DNA of 19,160 bases from Dorea sp. CAG:317. GTDB taxonomy: Bacteria; Bacillota; Clostridia; Lachnospirales; Lachnospiraceae. Every line of letters starts with the position of its first letter. Position 1 is the stretch's first letter. The notes beneath the pieces were generated by a model. That model was not told where the DNA came from. It did no database searches and was given only the letters and a program-made list of their open reading frames with translations. The stretch is taken from assembly GCA_000433535.1 (NCBI GenBank), contig FR892668.1, forward strand, positions 112,962-132,121, written 5' to 3'. Of this stretch, positions 14,788 through 19,160 are shown piece after piece. Position numbers and translations under genes: made by a program.

Positions 14788-14815
14788 TTGTATTTGATGA
14801 AGGTTATGCTATACT
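14788..14815 (+). promoter_or_regulatory. Extended -10 promoter of the cupin gene
   Basis: TTGTAT (14788-14793) and TATACT (14810-14815) are 16 bp apart, with TG at 14807-14808 giving an extended -10. The context TTATGCTATA is identical to that of the pyrH promoter. The start would fall near 14822, about 40 bp before the ATG. Confidence 0.6.
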
Positions 14816-14860
14816 TTTAGCAAGAATGTATCATCGATAGAATAAAGGAGGAGCAAAGAG

Positions 14861-15199
14861 ATGACCAGAGCAGGTGAAAGAGAAGTTGTGAAGGCAGAAC
14901 ATGTAAATGGCGGAGCCGGCTACATTTTGAAAGAGGCGCTGATCGCGGGAGATCAGCTTGGAGAACACTGTAAGATGTTCAGTCAGGTGACGATTCCGGC
15001 AGGATGTGAATTGGGACACCATGAGCATCACGGTGAGACGGAGACCTATTATGTGTTGTCCGGAAAAGGAATCTATGAGGACAATGGCACAGAGATCCCT
15101 GCAGAGGCAGGAGATGTATTCTTCTGTGAAGACGGAAGCGGTCACGGTATGAAAGCGATTGAAGATGTGACATTTGTGGCATTGATTTTAAAAAAATAA
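14861..15199 (+). CDS. Small single-domain cupin protein
   Basis: Cytoplasmic beta-barrel protein of 112 residues. Cupin motif 1 is visible as GCELGHHEHHGETETYYVLSG, with probable metal ligands His54, His56 and Glu61. Motif 2 is GDVFFCEDGSGHGM, with His95 as the fourth ligand. A complete His/His/Glu/His set suggests a bound divalent metal. The wider family includes isomerases, dioxygenases and sugar- or ligand-binding proteins, so no reaction can be assigned. It has a strong AAGGAGG site, its own promoter and its own terminator, making a one-gene unit between the Bce-type module and the lipid operon. Confidence 0.85.
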   Translation: MTRAGEREVVKAEHVNGGAGYILKEALIAGDQLGEHCKMFSQVTIPAGCELGHHEHHGETETYYVLSGKGIYEDNGTEIPAEAGDVFFCEDGSGHGMKAIEDVTFVALILKK

Positions 15200-15211
15200 T
15201 CTCCAATAAAG

Positions 15212-15248
15212 AAAGGCGTCGGAATTCGAAAGGGTTCCGACGCTTTTT
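15212..15248 (+). terminator. Factor-independent terminator after the cupin gene
   Basis: GCGTCGGAA (15216-15224) pairs perfectly with TTCCGACGC (15235-15243) around a 10-nt loop, with upstream A's (15212-15214) facing the T-run at 15244-15248. A second short inverted repeat, GAAAATC/GATTTTC at 15254-15271, follows and lacks a T-run. Confidence 0.92.
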
Positions 15249-15329
15249 CTTTAGAAAATCTTTCGATTTTCCGGCGGTGCCTCTTTAGAAATTAAGGGTA
15301 TATTATTAGTAACGAAAGGAGGAAACCAT

Positions 15330-15839
15330 ATGAGTATCCAAGAGCTTACTTTATATTTTACACAATACGGCGCTTTCTTTGTATTTCTGATCGTGTTGTT
15401 GGAATACTTAAATCTTCCGGGATTTCCGGCAGGCGTGATCATGCCGCTGGCAGGAATCTGGGCGTCGAGAGGGCAGATACATTTCCTTGTAGTGTTGTTT
15501 CTGTCCGTCGCAGCAGGGCTTCTTGGCAGTTGGATCTTGTATTTTCTTGGAAGACTCGGAGGTGAACCGTTCTTTCGATTTTATGTAAAGAAATTTCCAA
15601 AACAAAAAGAACTGATTGAGAAAAATCTGGAATTCATCCGAAGCAAAGGCGGCTATGGAGTTTTTATCAGCAAGTTAATCCCCATGGTACGGACACTGAT
15701 CTCAATTCCGGCAGGCATGGTGTCCCTGAATTTTGGGACTTATACCGTAAGCTCCTTACTGGGCGTGTTCACATGGAATCTGGTGTTTGTAGGTGCCGGT
15801 TATTTCTTCGGAGATGCAGTTTGGAATGTGCTTGCATAG
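15330..15839 (+). CDS. DedA-family membrane protein
   Basis: Polytopic membrane protein of 169 residues, short for the DedA/SNARE-associated (VTT-domain) family, which usually has 190-220. The N-terminal re-entrant region shows LLEYLNLPGFPAGVIMPLAG, the central GLLGSWILYFLGRLGG matches the family G-x3-G-x3-Y-x2-G-R element, and the C-terminal SKLIPMVRTLISIPAGMVSL carries the conserved Arg and PAG. Several DedA proteins are now known or proposed to flip undecaprenyl phosphate or phospholipids. AAGGAGG (15316-15322) precedes the ATG. It leads an apparent operon with a glycosyltransferase and an acyltransferase; upstream, TATATT at 15299 is a possible -10 without a good -35. Confidence 0.88.
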   Translation: MSIQELTLYFTQYGAFFVFLIVLLEYLNLPGFPAGVIMPLAGIWASRGQIHFLVVLFLSVAAGLLGSWILYFLGRLGGEPFFRFYVKKFPKQKELIEKNLEFIRSKGGYGVFISKLIPMVRTLISIPAGMVSLNFGTYTVSSLLGVFTWNLVFVGAGYFFGDAVWNVLA

Positions 15840-15863
15840 GCAGACGAGAAGGAGTGAGACAGC

Positions 15864-17138
15864 ATGAAAATCGCAATGATGACAAATAACTATAAACCTT
15901 TCATCGGAGGCGTACCGCTTTCGGTAGAGCGTCTCGCGAAAGGACTCCGGGCGTTGGGACATGAAGTATGTATCTTCGCGCCGGAATATGAAGGAGAAGA
16001 AGAACCGGAAGAGGAAGACGTAATTCGGTATCGCTCACACAAGCGAAGACTTTCCAATGGAATGGTCTTTCCCGGTATGTTTGATCCGTGCATCCGGCAG
16101 GAATTTGAAAGAAGGGAATTTGACCTGATCCATGTGCATCAGCCCATGCTTATGGGAAATGTAGCAAAGCGATACAGCAGACGTTATGGAATCCCCTTAG
16201 TGTTCACATGGCATACAAGATATGAAGAATACATTCATTATCTCCGGCCTTTCGCAAAGCTTAATGGAGATACAAAAGGGAAAAAGAAACTCTATCACAC
16301 CTGTCAGCATATTGTGACATGGTATATGAAAGCGTATGCAGGAAGCTGTGATTTTGTCTTTGCACCGTCCCGTGATATGGAACGTTATATGAGAAGAGAA
16401 GAAGTAGACGTTCCGGTCATGACACTTCCTACCGGGCTTTCCGACCATTCATTCGAGAGGGATGAGAAAGAGTCCGAGAAGATTCGAACGCAGTATGGAG
16501 CGGGGAAGCAATCCATTTTCTGTACGGTATCCAGAATAGAAAAGGAGAAGAACCTCTATTTTCTTATGGATGCGGTTCGAAGATTTCAAGACCAATGCGG
16601 AAAGAACTTTCGCCTGCTGGTTGTAGGAGAAGGCGGAGAGCGGAAGAATCTGATGGATTATTGTGAGAAGATCGGATTGCAGGATACGGTAATTTTTGTC
16701 GGAGGCGTTCCCAACGAAGAAGTGAAAAATTATCTCTTTGCCAGTGATCTTTTCCTCTTTTCTTCCCGCTCAGAGACACAGGGAATCGTGCTTGCAGAGG
16801 CGATGGCAGCAGGACTTCCGGCAGCAGCGGTAGAGGCTTACGGAGTCAATGATATTGTGAGAGATAAATATAATGGACTGTTATGTGAAGAGTCTGTGGA
16901 TGCATTTGCAGAGAATATGAAGAAACTAATAACAGACAGAAAGCTATATGAAAAATTACAGAAAGGGGCGGTGCAGACAGCACATTTTTACCGCGAAGAA
17001 AAAGTGGCAGAGGAAGCGGAAAAAGGATATCTGCTTGCACAAAAATATGTGATGGAAAGGGGGAAGGACTATGGATACCAAACCTGTGAGCCGGAAGATT
17101 TTAAGCCGTCTTTTCTACACGTATCTAAAATGTCTTGA
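15864..17138 (+). CDS. GT4-family glycosyltransferase, probably lipid-directed
   Basis: GT-B fold retaining glycosyltransferase of 424 residues. The N-terminal domain starts MKIAMMTNNYKPFIGGVPLSVERLAKGL, with the family GGV loop, and continues to DLIHVHQPMLMGNVA and FTWHTRYEEYIHYL. The C-terminal domain has SRIEKEKNLYFLMDA, LLVVGEGGERKNL and the EX7E element ETQGIVLAE. The overall pattern is closest to diacylglycerol glucosyltransferases and PimB-like mannosyltransferases, so a glycolipid product is likely but the sugar is unknown. The neighbours, DedA and acyltransferase, support a lipid role. The last 68 bp overlap the acyltransferase gene in another frame, and the final 20 or so residues look non-conserved. 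The start has AAGGAG upstream. Confidence 0.88.
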   Translation: MKIAMMTNNYKPFIGGVPLSVERLAKGLRALGHEVCIFAPEYEGEEEPEEEDVIRYRSHKRRLSNGMVFPGMFDPCIRQEFERREFDLIHVHQPMLMGNVAKRYSRRYGIPLVFTWHTRYEEYIHYLRPFAKLNGDTKGKKKLYHTCQHIVTWYMKAYAGSCDFVFAPSRDMERYMRREEVDVPVMTLPTGLSDHSFERDEKESEKIRTQYGAGKQSIFCTVSRIEKEKNLYFLMDAVRRFQDQCGKNFRLLVVGEGGERKNLMDYCEKIGLQDTVIFVGGVPNEEVKNYLFASDLFLFSSRSETQGIVLAEAMAAGLPAAAVEAYGVNDIVRDKYNGLLCEESVDAFAENMKKLITDRKLYEKLQKGAVQTAHFYREEKVAEEAEKGYLLAQKYVMERGKDYGYQTCEPEDFKPSFLHVSKMS

Positions 17139-17721
17139 GAAGACTGTGAGGATAAGGTGGGAAGGTATGGAATCCTTTGATGGGAATCAAGTGGTAGGAT
17201 TCTGGCACGAAGACAGTTTTATCATGAACCTTCTTCTTCGGGAAGTGACAAAAGAGAATTGTAAAATGTCGGTGCTTGTCACCGGTGATCCAAGAGGGGA
17301 CTATATTCAATATATGATTGAAAAATGCAAGGGAGATGCAGTCCGTATCGGTTATGGCTTCTGCGATACCGGAACACTTCGGGAACTCCTTACACAGTTG
17401 AAAGAAGAGAGAAGAAGTATTGCGATTGCAATGGACGGACCACTAGGTCCAAGACACATTCCGAAGAAGATGACTTATTTTCTGTCAGAAAAGGGAGAAG
17501 TTCCACTGTCGGTTGTCTCTGTAAAATATTCGAAGAAGCTTGCGTTAAGAGGGAGGTGGGATCATTATCGTATTCCTCTGCCATTTACGAAAGTGACGTT
17601 TCAGCTTTGTAACTATGGTACAGTATCCTGCAAGCGTCCACCTAAGATCAGGGGGTATGAGGAGTTGTCGAAATGTAGTATAATAGACAACAGTATGGGT
17701 GATCCGTGCTTGGAAAAGTAG
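17071..17721 (+). CDS. DUF374-type lysophospholipid acyltransferase family protein
   Basis: Probable membrane-associated acyltransferase of 216 residues. It shows VVGFWHEDSF (42-50, His46 as likely catalytic base), a central segment corresponding to the substrate pocket, and AMDGPLGPRHIPKK (120-133), the strongly conserved DGPxGPR element of DUF374. This group is related to lipid A and glycerolipid acyltransferases, but its substrate in Gram-positives is not established. The chosen ATG has GGGGGAAGG just upstream and lies 68 bp inside the end of the glycosyltransferase gene, an unusually long overlap. The conserved part begins after about residue 20, so a later start remains possible. The C-terminal end (STIIDN-like) appears divergent. 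Confidence 0.85.
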   Translation: MDTKPVSRKILSRLFYTYLKCLEKTVRIRWEGMESFDGNQVVGFWHEDSFIMNLLLREVTKENCKMSVLVTGDPRGDYIQYMIEKCKGDAVRIGYGFCDTGTLRELLTQLKEERRSIAIAMDGPLGPRHIPKKMTYFLSEKGEVPLSVVSVKYSKKLALRGRWDHYRIPLPFTKVTFQLCNYGTVSCKRPPKIRGYEELSKCSIIDNSMGDPCLEK

Positions 17722-17769
17722 TTTAAAATCAGAAAAAAAGACGGGAAAAGGAAGACAGGAGAAAAAGTG

Positions 17770-18477
17770 ATGGAAATGAATCATGTACTGATCGTGGAAG
17801 ATGACAAAGAGATTCGCGAAGGAGTGAAAATATATTTAAAAAGCAAAGGATATGTGGTGAGCGAGGCTGCCGACGGGGTAGAAGGTCTGGAAATTATTGA
17901 GAAGGAAGAGATTCATCTGGCAATTGTAGATGTAATGATGCCAAGAATGGACGGGATTACAATGACAATGAAGCTCAGGGAAAATCATGATTTCCCAGTT
18001 ATTTTCTTATCTGCCAAATCAGAGGAAGTAGATAAGATTCTGGGGCTGGATATGGGAGCGGATGATTATGTGACCAAACCATTTACACCCATGGAATTGC
18101 TGGCAAGAGTCAATTCTCAGCTTCGCAGATATCGGAAATTTATGGAGAAATTGGAGAAAAAAGAAATTATGAAGAATATTTACGTAATCGGCGGCTTGGA
18201 GCTTAACGAGGACACAAAAGAAGTGTCGGTGGACGGAGAGCCGGTGAAGGTAACGCCGACAGAGTATAAGATTTTGTTGTTACTTATGAAGAATGCAGGA
18301 AGAGTTTTTTCGGCAGAGGAGATCTATGAGTGGGTATGGCAGGAGCGTGCAGTAAATACCGATACGATCATGGTGCATGTGCGCAATATCCGTGAAAAGA
18401 TTGAAATCAATCCGAAAGAACCAAAATATTTGAAGGTGGTGTGGGGAGTTGGATACAAAATTGAAAAACAGGCATAA
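17770..18477 (+). CDS. OmpR-family response regulator
   Basis: Two-component transcription factor of 235 residues. The receiver domain has VEDDKEI near the N-terminus, the phospho-acceptor Asp54 in AIVDVMMPRMDG, and Lys103 in VTKPF. The winged-helix domain (about 135-235) includes VTPTEYKILLLLMKNAGRVFSAEEIYEWVW and DTIMVHVRNIREKIE, typical of VanR/PhoB-like regulators. Possible starts are GTG 17767, ATG 17770 and ATG 17776; 17770 is chosen because AGGAG (17757-17761) is 8 nt upstream. It follows the acyltransferase by 48 bp with no terminator or clear promoter, so it is probably in the same transcript. It overlaps the kinase gene by 17 bp. Confidence 0.93.
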   Translation: MEMNHVLIVEDDKEIREGVKIYLKSKGYVVSEAADGVEGLEIIEKEEIHLAIVDVMMPRMDGITMTMKLRENHDFPVIFLSAKSEEVDKILGLDMGADDYVTKPFTPMELLARVNSQLRRYRKFMEKLEKKEIMKNIYVIGGLELNEDTKEVSVDGEPVKVTPTEYKILLLLMKNAGRVFSAEEIYEWVWQERAVNTDTIMVHVRNIREKIEINPKEPKYLKVVWGVGYKIEKQA

Positions 18478-19160
18478 ACTTGCCATTGTATTGATTTTAT
18501 TAATTATAGCCATCCCGACGATGGCGGTACTTTCTGGATATTACGCATATTCCAGAGAAAGTGAAGAGCTTCAGAATGAATTGGATGAGGCGGCGCTTTG
18601 TTCATCCGATTTTTTGGAAGAATTTGTATGGGCAAGTTATATTCTCTATTCTACAGAATCGGATGCGGGAATGTCTAAGGTAGAGAAAGAGCAGGAGCTT
18701 GAGTATGATTTTCAGGAAGAGATGCTTGAGTTTGACACACTATACCCATATCTTGAGTATTCCGTAGAAGACGAGGCAGGAGAGCTGGTGACAGAAAGTG
18801 TTGTCGATTCCGGGAAGAAATCCATTTCTTCTTACGGGCTCGCAATGACTATCCGCTATGATGAAAATGGAATTCCGGAGGCGAAGATTCAGGCTGGTGA
18901 ATATAGATCAGGACAGATTCGTGAGCTTCGTTCTGTACTGAATGAATTTTCCAGAAGGATTCAGGAAAGATATGAGTATTCGGACAGGGAAAGTTCGGAT
19001 GTCTACATGAAAACACCGAAAAATCGCACCTTTACATTTGCAATGACGGAAAGCAACTTAAAAGCCTATATGGACAACTGGTATTATACAGGCTATACGG
19101 TGCCTGAAAGAACAAGCGGAACAATCCTTATACTTTTATGTGTTGTGGCAGCAGCCGCTC
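18461..19160 (+). CDS. Sensor histidine kinase, N-terminal part, cut by window end
   Basis: A frame open from TTG 18461 to the window end encodes 233 residues. It has a basic start (KNRHK), one transmembrane helix (LAIVLILLIIAIPTMAVLSGYY, about 6-27), an acidic extracytoplasmic domain of about 190 residues, and the beginning of a second helix (GTILILLCVVAAAA). This is the N-terminal half of a typical membrane sensor kinase; HAMP, phospho-acceptor and ATPase parts would lie beyond the edge. TTG is the only plausible start, as the next in-frame ATG is within the first helix; a GGGGAG lies 12 nt upstream. The 17-bp overlap with the regulator supports pairing. No known sensor fold was recognised in the external domain. 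Confidence 0.85.
   Translation, partial: MKNRHKLAIVLILLIIAIPTMAVLSGYYAYSRESEELQNELDEAALCSSDFLEEFVWASYILYSTESDAGMSKVEKEQELEYDFQEEMLEFDTLYPYLEYSVEDEAGELVTESVVDSGKKSISSYGLAMTIRYDENGIPEAKIQAGEYRSGQIRELRSVLNEFSRRIQERYEYSDRESSDVYMKTPKNRTFTFAMTESNLKAYMDNWYYTGYTVPERTSGTILILLCVVAAAA

Noticed and set aside
15254..15271. Second terminator after the cupin gene (GAAAATC/GATTTTC)
   Set aside because: The 7-bp stem is AT-rich and is followed by CCGGCGG rather than a T-run; the strong terminator at 15212-15248 already serves the gene.
1..19160. tRNA, rRNA, riboswitch or CRISPR array
   Set aside because: I saw no cloverleaf, rRNA segment, regular spacer array or recognisable riboswitch core in any gap; the gaps hold only the promoters, hairpins and terminators listed.

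Overview
The window looks like the chromosome of a low-to-mid GC Gram-positive anaerobe of the Clostridia, most probably a Lachnospiraceae gut commensal. This rests on the gene order pyrH-frr-uppS-cdsA-dxr-rseP, strong AGGAGG ribosome binding sites, TTG and GTG starts, T-rich factor-independent terminators, and a SpoIID-like protein. The genus cannot be fixed from the sequence alone.

Layout. (1) 1-97: the last 31 codons of an integral membrane protein, probably a MATE efflux transporter. (2) 221-5252: a housekeeping operon for UMP kinase (pyrH), ribosome recycling (frr), undecaprenyl diphosphate synthase (uppS), CDP-diglyceride synthase (cdsA), DXP reductoisomerase (dxr) and site-2 protease (rseP). 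It ends at a very strong terminator at 5294-5341. (3) 5395-8628: an accessory-looking block. A consensus promoter is followed by four tandem 13-bp repeats, a TetR-family regulator, a flavodoxin-like protein, a gene-poor 367-bp stretch with possible gene debris, and a two-gene ABC exporter (ATPase and ABC-2 permease). (4) 8681-8771: two hairpins between convergent genes, the second a classic terminator. (5) 8784-10052, minus strand: a SpoIID/LytB-like protein with a C-terminal peptidoglycan-binding domain and no obvious signal peptide. (6) 10194-14778: a complete Bce-type antimicrobial-peptide sensing and detoxification module: response regulator, intramembrane-sensing histidine kinase, ABC ATPase and a large FtsX-type permease. 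Between kinase and ATPase lies a compact 120-bp control region in which an operator-like repeat, a terminator hairpin and a promoter overlap. (7) 14861-15199: a one-gene cupin unit with its own promoter and terminator. (8) 15330 to the end: DedA membrane protein, GT4 glycosyltransferase, DUF374-type acyltransferase, then an OmpR-family response regulator and a histidine kinase cut by the window edge.

How the genes fit together. Much of the window concerns the cell envelope. dxr supplies isoprenoid precursors, uppS makes the undecaprenyl carrier, cdsA makes CDP-diacylglycerol, and rseP cleaves membrane regulators. The Bce-like module probably protects the lipid II cycle. The DedA-GT4-acyltransferase set probably modifies or moves membrane lipids. 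Two separate two-component systems sit among these genes.

Nothing here is a clearly undescribed system. The best leads are the four-iteron operator array before the TetR gene, the overlapping terminator/promoter/operator of the Bce-like module, the leaderless SpoIID-like protein, and the lipid operon with its long gene overlap and attached two-component system.
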